This document shows positions 25,900 through 35,512 of a stretch of DNA of 64,000 bases, piece after piece. Position numbers and translations under genes: made by a program. The DNA lies in assembly GCA_023416955.1 (NCBI GenBank), contig JAEZGM010000005.1, positions 1 to 64,000 of the forward strand, read 5' to 3'. This stretch comes from Bacillota bacterium. GTDB lineage: Bacteria > Bacillota > Clostridia > Oscillospirales > Acutalibacteraceae. Within the stretch, counting starts at the first letter, position 1, and every line of letters begins with the position of its first letter. The notes beneath the pieces were generated by a model, which was given only the letters and a program-made list of their open reading frames with translations, had not been told where the DNA came from and ran no database searches.

Positions 25900-26859
25900 T
25901 CAGAGCCGATATTCATTAAGTTCATCAAGCAGCATTTGCAGATTTGCTTTTGCAAGCGCCGTATATCGATCTCCGGCACCATAGCAAATCACAATATCAT
26001 CGCCATCCATGTAATAACCCTGCGGAAAAACACAACCATTATAATCTCCTGAGATCTCATAGTCTGTTTCTGGAGACAGAACATGATACGGAATGTGGGC
26101 AATAATCTTTTCCGGATTTTTCAAATCCAGAAGCATCGCCCCGACATGGTATAAACGACTATCATCTACCTCATGGTAAAGCAGCAGCCACCCCATCTCC
26201 GTCTTGATAGGGGGAACCCCGCCGCCAACCTTGCGGAATCCGTTTTTCGGCCCTAAAATGGTTCTGTCCGACACCTTGCTCTGATAGTCCTTCCAGTTTT
26301 CTGGATCCAGCATCGTCTCAAAGCTGTCAAAATAATCGATCTGAATACCCGGATCAATCCGGTGCATCAATGCAATCTTTCCGTTGAACCTCTCTGGAAA
26401 GATAAAGGCATCCTTATCGTGGGCAAAATTATCAATTACACCCATTTTTTCATAAGACTGAAAGTCCCGTGTCCGAGCAATACTGACCTTTGCTCTGATA
26501 TTATCATAAGTACAATAGAAAATATAATAATATCCTTCGAATGCAACAATGCGTGGATCCTCGCAACCAACGATCCCAGGCGCATCCGGGAATATGACGT
26601 CTTTCTTGGAATCGCAAGCAAGCGTTCCGTCAGTCTTTAATCTGGCGTAGCGAATGCAATTCTTAACATAAGGAAATTCTCCGTGCCCGCTGTGCACTTT
26701 TTTTCTGTCTATCGTTTTCCCATGCCAAATACCACGTTTTTCGCAGTAGCGATACAGCATGTGCACCGTATTGCCTTCTCTGATCATCCCCGCATTGAAA
26801 ACCGCCTGGGCATCCGTTTCCGGCCTCAACAGGATCCCGAGTCTTTCGAACTGAACCAA
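25900..26859 (-). CDS. GH130 family mannoside phosphorylase
   Basis: A 319-residue five-bladed beta-propeller of GH130, enzymes that phosphorolyse beta-mannosidic bonds to mannose-1-phosphate, with some hydrolases. The catalytic acid Asp lies in VGCEDPRIVAFEG near residue 103. Other typical stretches are FNAGMI near the start, FIFPERFNGKIALMHR, GGGVPPIKTEMGWLLLYH and the late GDYNGCVFPQGY. The subfamily and the exact disaccharide cannot be decided. The start is a TTG with AAAGGTGG nine bases upstream. It follows the binding protein gene with a hairpin between. Confidence 0.9.
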   Translation of the reverse strand: MVQFERLGILLRPETDAQAVFNAGMIREGNTVHMLYRYCEKRGIWHGKTIDRKKVHSGHGEFPYVKNCIRYARLKTDGTLACDSKKDVIFPDAPGIVGCEDPRIVAFEGYYYIFYCTYDNIRAKVSIARTRDFQSYEKMGVIDNFAHDKDAFIFPERFNGKIALMHRIDPGIQIDYFDSFETMLDPENWKDYQSKVSDRTILGPKNGFRKVGGGVPPIKTEMGWLLLYHEVDDSRLYHVGAMLLDLKNPEKIIAHIPYHVLSPETDYEISGDYNGCVFPQGYYMDGDDIVICYGAGDRYTALAKANLQMLLDELNEYRL

Positions 26860-26915
26860 AATTTAAAACCACCTTTGTCAAATTAATTCTTCATGTCACT
26901 GTATAAACTATTAGC

Positions 26916-26945
26916 GATGACAGCCATCTTTCGATGGCTGTCATC
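26916..26945 (-). terminator. GAAA-loop hairpin behind the LplA-type gene
   Basis: A perfect 13-bp stem (GATGACAGCCATC) closes a GAAA tetraloop on the minus strand. There is no T-tract. It lies between the binding-protein stop and the GH130 start and may protect the upstream mRNA end or partly terminate, giving more binding protein than enzyme. Confidence 0.6.
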
Positions 26946-26955
26946 CCTAAAGATA

Positions 26956-28491
26956 TTATTTATTGCTAGCTAAATAGTTCTTAAGCTGTTTTTCGTATTC
27001 CGCCAGAACCTGGTCAAGTCCCGCGGCCTTCATTTTTGCGATTGCGGTAGGATAAGCCTTGTCATAGTCCTGTACACCCATTACAAGCGGGGTCAGAACC
27101 TCATTTGCCGTTGACTTGATATTCGCGTATTGTGTCTGTACTTTACTTCCGTCAAAAGTGAAACCTGCAGCTACATTATACTTGGCATTTTTATCTACCG
27201 TGTACAGCACTTTATTGTTTGCATTGAACTCGTTCGTGCTGAGTCTCTGATATTGAAGGTTGCTGCCACCTGTTGCTTGGCTCGCGCTATAAGCAGGTTG
27301 GTTATTGTTGTTCGGGTCGTTGATCTTTGTAATCCCTTTCTCCCCAGTTTTCGTGTAGTGTTTGCCTTCTATCCCGTAGAAGTACAAATCAAAGTTATCC
27401 TGATTGTCATAAAGCCAGTTAAAGAACTTGATAGATTCATTGACGTGTTTACTTGTAGACGAGATAGACATACTGTTTTTAAATGCCAGGCCAATAACGC
27501 TTGGCTTCTCTTCATTGAAAAACGTCGCGGAAACACTGTCAGCATTTGCTTTTGGGTTAACTTTCTTCAAATCGGATACCGTTCCCGTTGTTCCAAAAGA
27601 AATGAACCAATTACCGGCAGCGACGTCATTTGTGAATTGATCGGTTTTATATGTTAAAATATCCGGATTGATCAATCCCATTTTAAAGGCTTTTCTCATG
27701 AACTCACAGTCTTTCTTGAATTCAGGCGTTTCAAACCAAGACTTCACATTTCCCTGCTGATCAATATAGAAGAATCCATCTTTCACAATAAACGGCCATG
27801 TATCATATGTACGGTGCAGAACCGCCGTATGAATGGAAGTTGGATCGTAGCTCGGAGTAAACATCATATATAGTTTCTTCGTTCCCTTCCAATTCTGTTG
27901 AACGGTTTTCATCGTCGTCAAAAGCTCATCGGGGTTAGTTGGCATGGAGAGTTTGTTTTCTTCAAGCAAATCGTTGCGGATATCGAATTCACCGTCGCTT
28001 GCGCCTGTAATCCAGAATGTTGGAATCGTGTATATTTTTCCGCCTACCGTCGCAGCGCTCATCATCTCGGTCGGAATATACTTTTTAATATTTGGACCAT
28101 ATTTGTTGATTGCCTCAGTCAGGTCAGCGAGGCCGCCCATAGAATAATAGGAGGAAAATGGGGTTTTATCCGCCATAACTGGAAAAATATCAAATTCATT
28201 GCCGCTTGAAAGCATAAGGTTGATTTTCTGATCCCATGCATCATTAGGAATATAAACCCTTTCAATCTGTATTCCTGTGCCATCCGCGTTCAATTTTTTG
28301 TTAATTTTTCCGTTTACCAAATCATAATCTTTCGGCTTAGAGCCTCTTTGATAAATCGATACGGTAACTAAAGACTCATTCTTTGTGCCGGAAGCCTGCC
28401 CACCAGTACTGGTGGCATCTTTTGTCTGGCAGCCTGTAATGAAGGAGGTCGCCATAAGTATGGAAAGTGCAAATGCTAAAACCTTTTTCAT
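26956..28491 (-). CDS. Extracellular solute-binding lipoprotein (LplA type)
   Basis: A 511-residue oligosaccharide-binding protein of the large LplA-like group. The lipobox is I18-T-G-C21 after a typical signal peptide, followed by a Thr/Ser/Gly linker. The mature part begins VSIYQRGSKPKDYDLVNGKINKK. It works with the two Lpl-type permeases upstream. The RBS AGGAGAAG is well placed. The ligand is unknown; the GH130 neighbour makes a mannosyl oligosaccharide plausible. Confidence 0.88.
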   Translation of the reverse strand: MKKVLAFALSILMATSFITGCQTKDATSTGGQASGTKNESLVTVSIYQRGSKPKDYDLVNGKINKKLNADGTGIQIERVYIPNDAWDQKINLMLSSGNEFDIFPVMADKTPFSSYYSMGGLADLTEAINKYGPNIKKYIPTEMMSAATVGGKIYTIPTFWITGASDGEFDIRNDLLEENKLSMPTNPDELLTTMKTVQQNWKGTKKLYMMFTPSYDPTSIHTAVLHRTYDTWPFIVKDGFFYIDQQGNVKSWFETPEFKKDCEFMRKAFKMGLINPDILTYKTDQFTNDVAAGNWFISFGTTGTVSDLKKVNPKANADSVSATFFNEEKPSVIGLAFKNSMSISSTSKHVNESIKFFNWLYDNQDNFDLYFYGIEGKHYTKTGEKGITKINDPNNNNQPAYSASQATGGSNLQYQRLSTNEFNANNKVLYTVDKNAKYNVAAGFTFDGSKVQTQYANIKSTANEVLTPLVMGVQDYDKAYPTAIAKMKAAGLDQVLAEYEKQLKNYLASNK

Positions 28492-28556
28492 TAATACTTC
28501 TCCTCTACAAAAATATTTATAATAAAAATACAGTCGTATTTTTATTATCTGTAAGG

Positions 28557-29429
28557 TTAGCCCTTAACGGAACCAATTGTTAGCCCGCTGACAAAATACT
28601 TCTGTAAATATGGATACAAGAGTACGATTGGTCCGATCGTAACAACTGCTGTCGCCATTTTTACAGCTTCTGTCGGCAACGCAATTTCGCTAATACCTGC
28701 ATCGCTGCCAACTTCATTTAGCATACTAATTTGAGATTGTATTTCCAGAAGAAAATACTGTAATGGATACATCTTGCTGTCGTCCACCAGCATAATTGCA
28801 TTCCACCAGTCATTCCAATAGGCCAGGCCATAGAACAAGGCAATCGTTGCAAGAACAGGCAGACACAGCGGAAGATAAATCCGAAAGGCAATGGTAATAT
28901 CATTTGCCCCGTCCAGCGTAGCTGATTCACGCAGGGCATCCGGTATGTCGGCCATAAAGTTTCTTACCAAAAACAGGTTGAAGGAGCTGAACAACAACGA
29001 GGGTATAATCAACGCGGCAATATTGTTTCTCAAACCAATCTGCTGACAAACCAAATACCAAGGAACCATACCTGCATGAAAAATCATCGGTATAAAGAAA
29101 ATAAGTGCCAGGGTGTTGCGGTACTTCACACTTTTGTTCGCCAATGTATAAGCGCATCCTGTCGTAATGATAACGGCAAGCACCGTGCCTACGATAGTAA
29201 CGAATGTTGACAGGCTAAAGGCACGGAGCACATTTGAACCATTACTGAAAATCATTTGATAAGCGCTGAATGATATTTTTTTTGGTATCAGCTGGTAACC
29301 ATAACTTTCGATCGCATTTTCATCTGTAATGGAAACCATCAGCATCAAGAGAACCGGTAAAAAGCAGATAAGCGCAACCAAACTGGTCAATATATAGATA
29401 ACAGTCTGTGAAAGAGCAGATCTTTTCAT
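28557..29429 (-). CDS. ABC transporter permease (LplC/YtcP type)
   Basis: A 290-residue permease with about six membrane segments and the EAA-type loop LRESATLDGANDITIAFRI in the second half. The C-terminus KYFVSGLTIGSVKG is typical of the LplC group. AGGAGGA precedes the ATG. The upstream permease ends 12 bp before it. No ATPase is encoded nearby. Confidence 0.9.
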   Translation of the reverse strand: MKRSALSQTVIYILTSLVALICFLPVLLMLMVSITDENAIESYGYQLIPKKISFSAYQMIFSNGSNVLRAFSLSTFVTIVGTVLAVIITTGCAYTLANKSVKYRNTLALIFFIPMIFHAGMVPWYLVCQQIGLRNNIAALIIPSLLFSSFNLFLVRNFMADIPDALRESATLDGANDITIAFRIYLPLCLPVLATIALFYGLAYWNDWWNAIMLVDDSKMYPLQYFLLEIQSQISMLNEVGSDAGISEIALPTEAVKMATAVVTIGPIVLLYPYLQKYFVSGLTIGSVKG

Positions 29430-29441
29430 ATTTTCCTCCTA

Positions 29442-30425
29442 TTAATAAATAGCGCCTTCGGGGAAGAACTTTTTCGCCAAACGGTTTGAACCAAACACCA
29501 TAAAGAATCCAATCACGGATTGGAACAATCCAACCGCCATCGCCTGAGACGGATTCCCTGTAAGTCGAAAAACCCTGTAAATATAGGTATCGATTATATC
29601 AGTGGTGGGATACAAAACACCGTTATCCCCAACTAACGCATAAATCATGCCGAAATCGCCATACATAATTTTCCCTATGGAAAGCAAAGTCAAAATTATG
29701 ACTGTTGGCATAATGAGTGGTATTGTTATGTATTTACATTGCTGCCAACGATTCGCTCCATCAATCGCCGCTGCTTCATACTGAGACGCATCGATACCGG
29801 TGATTGCCGCCAGATAAATAACCGCATTCATACCCATGCTCTTCCAAACTCGCATCAAAGTTAAAATCGCGGGCCATGTTCCAGCTTCAGAGTACCAATT
29901 GATAGGCTGTTTGCCCAGAGCTCTCAGTATTTGATCAAAAACACCATAGTCAGTAGAAAATAAGGAGTATAGGACATAACTCACAATAACCCATGACAGA
30001 TAATGCGGTAGAAGCATCATGGATTGAGAAACGCGAAGGTACCATTTTGACCTCAGCTCGTTTAACAACAAAGCTAAGGTCAGTGCTGCAAGCGTCCCAA
30101 AAAAGATTGATAGTATGTTAAGAAATAGCGTGTTTGATATTACTCGAAGTGCATCACTGGATTTAAAGAAAAATTCGAAGTTCTGAAATCCAACAAATTC
30201 ACTTCCGAAAATCCCCGTTCTAAAATTAAATTTTTGAAAGGCAATAATCATATAAGGATAAGTCATATAGCTAAAAACTATAACGTAAACCAACGCGGGC
30301 AGAGCTAGCAGATAAGAGGCGGGATTCTTTTTTATATCCACCAACAGTCCATACTTTTTTTTCTTTACCGTTGTCTGACTAATCATATTTTTCATTTTAG
30401 CCTTTTTTAGATTTGCATTTTCCAA
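29442..30425 (-). CDS. ABC transporter permease (LplB/YteP type)
   Basis: About 327 residues: a charged cytoplasmic N-terminus, six membrane segments and the EAA-loop YEAAAIDGANRWQQC. I prefer the TTG at 30425, which has GGAGGG nine bases upstream. The ATG at 30443 overlaps that ribosome binding site itself and would add six residues. It is the first gene of the second transporter operon. Confidence 0.85.
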   Translation of the reverse strand: MENANLKKAKMKNMISQTTVKKKKYGLLVDIKKNPASYLLALPALVYVIVFSYMTYPYMIIAFQKFNFRTGIFGSEFVGFQNFEFFFKSSDALRVISNTLFLNILSIFFGTLAALTLALLLNELRSKWYLRVSQSMMLLPHYLSWVIVSYVLYSLFSTDYGVFDQILRALGKQPINWYSEAGTWPAILTLMRVWKSMGMNAVIYLAAITGIDASQYEAAAIDGANRWQQCKYITIPLIMPTVIILTLLSIGKIMYGDFGMIYALVGDNGVLYPTTDIIDTYIYRVFRLTGNPSQAMAVGLFQSVIGFFMVFGSNRLAKKFFPEGAIY

Positions 30426-30495
30426 AATAAATGTTCCCTCCATATCCTATTTGGGCCATTTGAAATACCTGTAATATATCTTTGTGAAGCTTGCG

Positions 30496-30511
30496 ATATT
30501 ATATATAATAT
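30496..30511. promoter_or_regulatory. AT palindrome upstream of the Lpl operon
   Basis: ATATTATATATAATAT is a perfect 16-bp palindrome about 75 bp upstream of the permease start. It includes a TATAAT that could be the -10 box. It may be an operator or only AT-rich promoter DNA. Confidence 0.35.
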
Positions 30512-30715
30512 TACCCAAACCCATGCTTTGTAAATTTAAATAACAAGGATAAAGCTTTAAAAATTAGCAATATGGCCTTTATTTATTCGCAATACGTTCA
30601 ATTTCTATTGAAATTAGAATAATTTTCACTACCAAATAAGTATACTGAAATTGAAATATCCAAAAATGCGGGGCTTGACCATGCTGTACTTATAAAAGGA
30701 AACGATAAAAATTTT

Positions 30716-30743
30716 ACTCCCTTTGCCAGACAGCAGAGGGAGT
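30716..30743 (-). terminator. Terminator of the EEP-domain protein gene
   Basis: ACTCCCT at 30716-30722 pairs with 30737-30743, and on the minus strand AAAATTTTT follows. It is 66 bases behind the stop at 30809. Confidence 0.65.
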
Positions 30744-30808
30744 ATTTCGATTATTTTCAATTCTGTTATAAAGCAACTCCGTTCGGGAACCCCAAGATTC
30801 GGTGTAGC

Positions 30809-33800
30809 TCATTGCTTTGTTATTGTTGCAACTGCAACTGGCCTTTCCTGCGAATTAATGTAGAAGCCACAGCTCGCGCAGGCCTTGCCGACTGCAGTTA
30901 CCCTAAAGAAATAATCTCTGCCGGTTGACTTGACAATTTCTGTCTTGAATACCGAAGAAGTTCCCGCCACAAATTTGGGTTTTGCGTCTGCTGTCACTTT
31001 AAAAACATAAGATGCGTTCATTTTTACGTTGAACGGAAGGGTAGTGTCGCTTATAAAATCAGCACCTACCGTAGCGACCAACACCTTTGTGCCATTTACA
31101 TAGATTCCCGCTTTCGAATCCACGTCCCCGATAGCGGTAATCCTGTAGTAATAGTCATTACCTACTGTCTTGATCAAAGCGTAGTTGAACACGCCCGGCG
31201 TGCCTATTACAAAGAACGGAGCGAAACCGTTTTTGCTGGTAATCTTGAATTGATACGAGCAATTCACTCTAAAGTCTTGATTGGTATCACTGAGAAATGT
31301 TCTTGATGCGGTAGAAATTATTGGGACTTGCGGCGTTGTTGATTTCGTAGGTGCAGGTGGGTTTCCTGTAGCATTCAGATTTGTAAAGGTAAAATAGTCT
31401 ATATTTGCCACATAATAAGTGTTCGTGACAAATTTTAAAACGATATCGTGTATTCCCGTAATGCTGCCGTCAAGGATTACCCCATGAAACGTTTTATATG
31501 TTGAATAGTTCTCTGCGCCCCCATCCGTGGGATCAGATACAGAACAATATCCAATTTTACTGCCTGGGGAACCATCATCATTTGCTAGATAAATTTCTAT
31601 TGTCCCAGCGCATTTCCCAGTCTTTAAAGCCATATTAAAAATAACATCGGTTAAGTTTCCGCTGCCGAAATCGATAAACTTATATTTAGCGGTGCTGCCG
31701 TTTACCGTATTGCCTATAATGTTAAAATTATCTTTAAAACTATCTGATATACCAATACACCCTGAGGCCTTCTGCAGATTCGCAGAGGCTGTTTCACCGA
31801 CATGATTTTTCCCATTTGTAAAAGAATCAACCCATTCACACTCAACTTTTCCAAAAGCGTCAACTTTATATGTAAATGTCACTGTAGGGGAAACAAAGGA
31901 TTGAAACAAATTCCTATTGGAGAGCACATTTGCCGTAAATGTTACGCAACCGGGGCCCATTACAGTAATAGTACCGTTCGTATTGTCAATAGCGGCAACA
32001 TTCGTATTATTGCTTACCCAATTGACACTATACGCCGCATCAGCCGGGCTATATGACGTCAGATCTTTAAGTATGAATTTGGAATGACTGGGGGAGGCGT
32101 CTTTGGTGACACCCTGAGGTCCGATTTGTTCTCCATCTAAAGAGAATGCAAAGCTATTTACACTGGTGATCTCGTTTCCTTTTACAATAGGCTGAAATTG
32201 AAAATAATCCAGGTTGATAACATAGGTCTTGGATGAATCCGGAATGAACTTCAGAATGACGTTATGCGTTCCCATAACTGCCTTATTCAAGTCACAGTAA
32301 AAAGTTTGAAAAGTATTCCAATCATTATCGGAAGTAGGAGTGATACTGCGGCTGCCCACCAAAGTCGCATGTGTCAAATCGCCATCCATTGTTCCATCAA
32401 TGTAAATATCAATTCTACCCGATGCGTTGCTGCCTTTCACGGCACCGTTAAACAGAGCTGACGCCGCCCCGTCGTTGCCAAACATAACATTTGAGTAAAA
32501 TGCCCAGCTGCCTTTTTTTGTACCGGCTAATACGGTATTTTCAGCCGTGGCGATACCGCTCGTAAAATAGTCTTCGCCCTCTGTTTTTGTAAAGGCATCT
32601 CTGGTTTCATTGCCCAGTATGGTATCATAAACTCCGGGAGTCGCATAGGACGAACTGAGCAAATCCGAACTGGCAGTAAGTACTTTACTTTCTACATACT
32701 TAAATTTATACAGTTGAGTGGAAGTCAGCGAAGCACTGCTCAAGCCATTATAGGAAGAAACCGAAACGGTCGGCCCGTTGAACAAAGCATCTCCTTTGCT
32801 GCTGACTGAAACCCATGAATAAGTTGTCCCATGTTCGTCACACGCTTTTGCAATACGCATGCCCCTGGTCGTGGTTCCACCCATTGTATAAGTTTTGCTG
32901 ATTAAACCATTTATGTACCCGTTAAATGTTTTGTCGGGACTTGAAATAACGATTTCGTCATCTGTAAGATCCGTGCCATATTTATCATTGAAATCATCTA
33001 CCGTTGGTGTTCCAGAAAACCCATTCGTAAACCAGAACACAACCGTTTGGTTTGGCCCGATTTCGACATTCCGATCTGGATCAAATTTTCCCTCCCACGT
33101 TCTGGTGGTATCGTCTGTGATATTTCCCCACAAGAAATAATAATCCGATGTATTAAATGATCTGGTTCCACGGTTAGAAACCTCAAAATATTTATAACCT
33201 TGGTCTGCGTTCGGAAATATCTCAGAAATTATTGGCTTTGCCTGTCCGTAATTCTTATAAGCATTAATTGAATAAACTGTACGAACCTCGCTTTCGTCCT
33301 CAACACAAACCATATGCTCGTTGTTACCGTCCTGCAATTCTAACGAAGTCACAGCTTCGAAAAATCCATTTTCAGCAGGAACAGATTCTACTTCTTCACC
33401 ATCAATAAAAAATCTGGAGTTACTTGCGGCCTTTACGCATACATCGACACGATTGCTATCGGTATAGGCAGTATAAGCATATTTTGTTGGTGAGAAATTC
33501 TGTATTGGATTTCCATCAATTTTAATGCCGTCAAGTACCGGTTCCGAATTCAAAGAGAGTTTTGTGTACACGCAGGAATGGTCCGACAAATATTGATTCG
33601 GAATCACATCGTGCTTATAAACTCCGATATTTCCGTTTGATACAAAAACATGATCAATCGCAGTTGTGGCGGCTGCATTATAATCCTCTCCATATCCTGG
33701 GCAAGTGGCGAGCGAGGAATATTGATCTGTCAGATATTTTGCATCCACGTAGCCGTTACTGCCGTTTGCCAAATATTTATATGCCTGAGAGTCTTCGTTG

Positions 33801-34540
33801 GCATTTAAATCTCCGGATATAGTGATCGGACACTGATACTGTGCCGCTAGTTCGTTCGCTTTCGTAGCAATTTGCTTTGAACATAAAGTATTGATATAAT
33901 CGGAGCTCATTTGATCATAATGTGCTTGGATATGAATATATGCGATTTTGTTCGTTCCTTTATATTTTAATACGACGTAAGAATAAATCCTCTCGAACTT
34001 CATCCCGGTATATTTAACGTTTCCATAGCTGTCCTTTATATCACCATATTTAGAATATACAGCAGGTGTTTCTGAAAACCAATATCCCCCTTCTGTTTCC
34101 AAATCATATTTGTCGCTGCGGTAGAGGATTGGAGAATATTCGGATGAACCGCTGATCAGGGTTGTATTCGTGCTGCTTTTCAAGCCTGCAATCGCATAAG
34201 TCGCTGCGCTTGAATATGTATGAGTAACAACATCGCTTTCTAAATAGCTCAACCATGAACCGGTAACTTCATTTAGTCCGATCGTATCCGGGAGTTCCTG
34301 ATTAATCAAATCGATTAACATTTGGCCTCTTGTCATAGAGCCATCCAAATTTGTCGCTGTCAAAGAAATTTTACTGGTCGTCAATATATTATACGTCATT
34401 ATAACAGTTCCACTGTCACGATAACCACTCTCTTGCTCCCTGTTCATATCTGTGGCGGCAAACGCCCATGTGCTTTCAAACCCACCTAAGATCAGTGCGA
34501 AAGCTAAAAAAAGCGAAAGTATCTTAACTCCTATTTTCAT
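30809..34540 (-). CDS. Secreted multimodular EEP phosphodiesterase/nuclease with CBM-like modules
   Basis: About 1243 residues. A signal peptide runs to AFA near residue 28. An endonuclease/exonuclease/phosphatase domain follows (about 45-335) with active-site motifs TYNIL, GLNEVTG, HIQAHYDQ, SGDLNANED, AIDHVF and LSDHSCVY. Next come a cadherin-like sandwich (340-430), a lamin-tail-like domain (about 440-640), a CBM6/35-like domain (650-780), an Ig-like Big domain, a second CBM6-like domain, and two C-terminal repeats of about 60-70 residues, each with the FKxTxxxxPxFxxG-VF-GxDYxxRxTAxG pattern. The ATG at 34540 follows GAGGAG; the TTG at 34558 overlaps that site. It probably degrades extracellular nucleic acid or a phosphodiester while bound to glycan. 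No sortase motif is seen. Confidence 0.85.
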   Translation of the reverse strand: MKIGVKILSLFLAFALILGGFESTWAFAATDMNREQESGYRDSGTVIMTYNILTTSKISLTATNLDGSMTRGQMLIDLINQELPDTIGLNEVTGSWLSYLESDVVTHTYSSAATYAIAGLKSSTNTTLISGSSEYSPILYRSDKYDLETEGGYWFSETPAVYSKYGDIKDSYGNVKYTGMKFERIYSYVVLKYKGTNKIAYIHIQAHYDQMSSDYINTLCSKQIATKANELAAQYQCPITISGDLNANEDSQAYKYLANGSNGYVDAKYLTDQYSSLATCPGYGEDYNAAATTAIDHVFVSNGNIGVYKHDVIPNQYLSDHSCVYTKLSLNSEPVLDGIKIDGNPIQNFSPTKYAYTAYTDSNRVDVCVKAASNSRFFIDGEEVESVPAENGFFEAVTSLELQDGNNEHMVCVEDESEVRTVYSINAYKNYGQAKPIISEIFPNADQGYKYFEVSNRGTRSFNTSDYYFLWGNITDDTTRTWEGKFDPDRNVEIGPNQTVVFWFTNGFSGTPTVDDFNDKYGTDLTDDEIVISSPDKTFNGYINGLISKTYTMGGTTTRGMRIAKACDEHGTTYSWVSVSSKGDALFNGPTVSVSSYNGLSSASLTSTQLYKFKYVESKVLTASSDLLSSSYATPGVYDTILGNETRDAFTKTEGEDYFTSGIATAENTVLAGTKKGSWAFYSNVMFGNDGAASALFNGAVKGSNASGRIDIYIDGTMDGDLTHATLVGSRSITPTSDNDWNTFQTFYCDLNKAVMGTHNVILKFIPDSSKTYVINLDYFQFQPIVKGNEITSVNSFAFSLDGEQIGPQGVTKDASPSHSKFILKDLTSYSPADAAYSVNWVSNNTNVAAIDNTNGTITVMGPGCVTFTANVLSNRNLFQSFVSPTVTFTYKVDAFGKVECEWVDSFTNGKNHVGETASANLQKASGCIGISDSFKDNFNIIGNTVNGSTAKYKFIDFGSGNLTDVIFNMALKTGKCAGTIEIYLANDDGSPGSKIGYCSVSDPTDGGAENYSTYKTFHGVILDGSITGIHDIVLKFVTNTYYVANIDYFTFTNLNATGNPPAPTKSTTPQVPIISTASRTFLSDTNQDFRVNCSYQFKITSKNGFAPFFVIGTPGVFNYALIKTVGNDYYYRITAIGDVDSKAGIYVNGTKVLVATVGADFISDTTLPFNVKMNASYVFKVTADAKPKFVAGTSSVFKTEIVKSTGRDYFFRVTAVGKACASCGFYINSQERPVAVATITKQ

Positions 34541-34687
34541 TAATTTTACACTCCTCAACAGTAGATCGTAAGTTATCGTTTTCCTTCATGTAAGCTCAGC
34601 TCTTTTTCAAACATCAAAGGTGCGGACTTTAATCTTATATCTGAATTACAAATATTCATTTATCAAAGGATTCAAGCCATCTTGCCG

Positions 34688-35512
34688 TTAAAACTCCAGT
34701 TCCAGTCCATCATATGAAATCAGAAAGCCATAATCCGAAGCGGCCTCCTGTAATTGCGCATGGGTTAATCCGCCATTATGCGAGAAGTGGTTCATAACAA
34801 ATATGGTCTTTTCATTTGCTGCACCTATTTCAAGCAGGCGTTTTTTCACTTTTATAGCATCTGGCAGCCCCATATGGTTTTTTCCGTCGCTCCTGCACAT
34901 TGCATTACCATCCAGACTGATAAGATTATAGCATGCACTGTCACTCTCAAGATACTCCCAGGTTGGGTCAGGAAAATAGCCGCTGTCGTGTGCGTATAAA
35001 AGCTTTTTGTTTCCCTCGGCAATACCGTAAAAAACACATTGCTGCGTTTTATCATGCTGCGCAAGCATAGGAGTCACTTTGTAATTTCCCACTTGATACG
35101 TCTTATAAGGTTCTATTACGCAAAAATCATATTTGTTCGTTACATTATATTTTTTGGGCATTCTGGCATAAAACATGTCTCTGACAGTCGAATTTGAATA
35201 AACGTGCATTACTTTAGGCTCCGGATGCGCCAGAGGTTCACATCTCATCTCCAGGTCGGTTGCATAAAAATGATCCGTGTGGTTATGCGTAACCAAAAGA
35301 TTTTCTATTTGAGGCAAATCAAAGTTATAAAGCTGATAATGCATATAACTGTCTGGTGGAAAATCAATTAAAAGATCATCATTGACTAACGATTGAGAGC
35401 GAGTCCTTTTATCCTTTCCCCCATACTGCCTTGCGTATCGACACAAATTGCATTGACAGAATACTGCTGGGATTCCTTCCGCAGCCGCTGTACCCATGTA
35501 TCTAATTTTCAT
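34688..35512 (-). CDS. Metallo-beta-lactamase fold phosphodiesterase (PhnP-like)
   Basis: A 274-residue MBL-fold hydrolase. The metal-binding motif THNHTDH near residues 95-101 is clear. The CQCNLC cysteine cluster near residues 19-24 resembles the structural zinc site of PhnP, which hydrolyses cyclic phosphodiesters such as phosphoribosyl 1,2-cyclic phosphate. Later metal ligands are probably AHD in LLYAHDSGY and the His of NHFSHNGG. It lies just upstream of the secreted EEP phosphodiesterase on the same strand, so both may act on phosphodiester nutrients (inference). GGGAGG precedes the ATG. Confidence 0.85.
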   Translation of the reverse strand: MKIRYMGTAAAEGIPAVFCQCNLCRYARQYGGKDKRTRSQSLVNDDLLIDFPPDSYMHYQLYNFDLPQIENLLVTHNHTDHFYATDLEMRCEPLAHPEPKVMHVYSNSTVRDMFYARMPKKYNVTNKYDFCVIEPYKTYQVGNYKVTPMLAQHDKTQQCVFYGIAEGNKKLLYAHDSGYFPDPTWEYLESDSACYNLISLDGNAMCRSDGKNHMGLPDAIKVKKRLLEIGAANEKTIFVMNHFSHNGGLTHAQLQEAASDYGFLISYDGLELEF

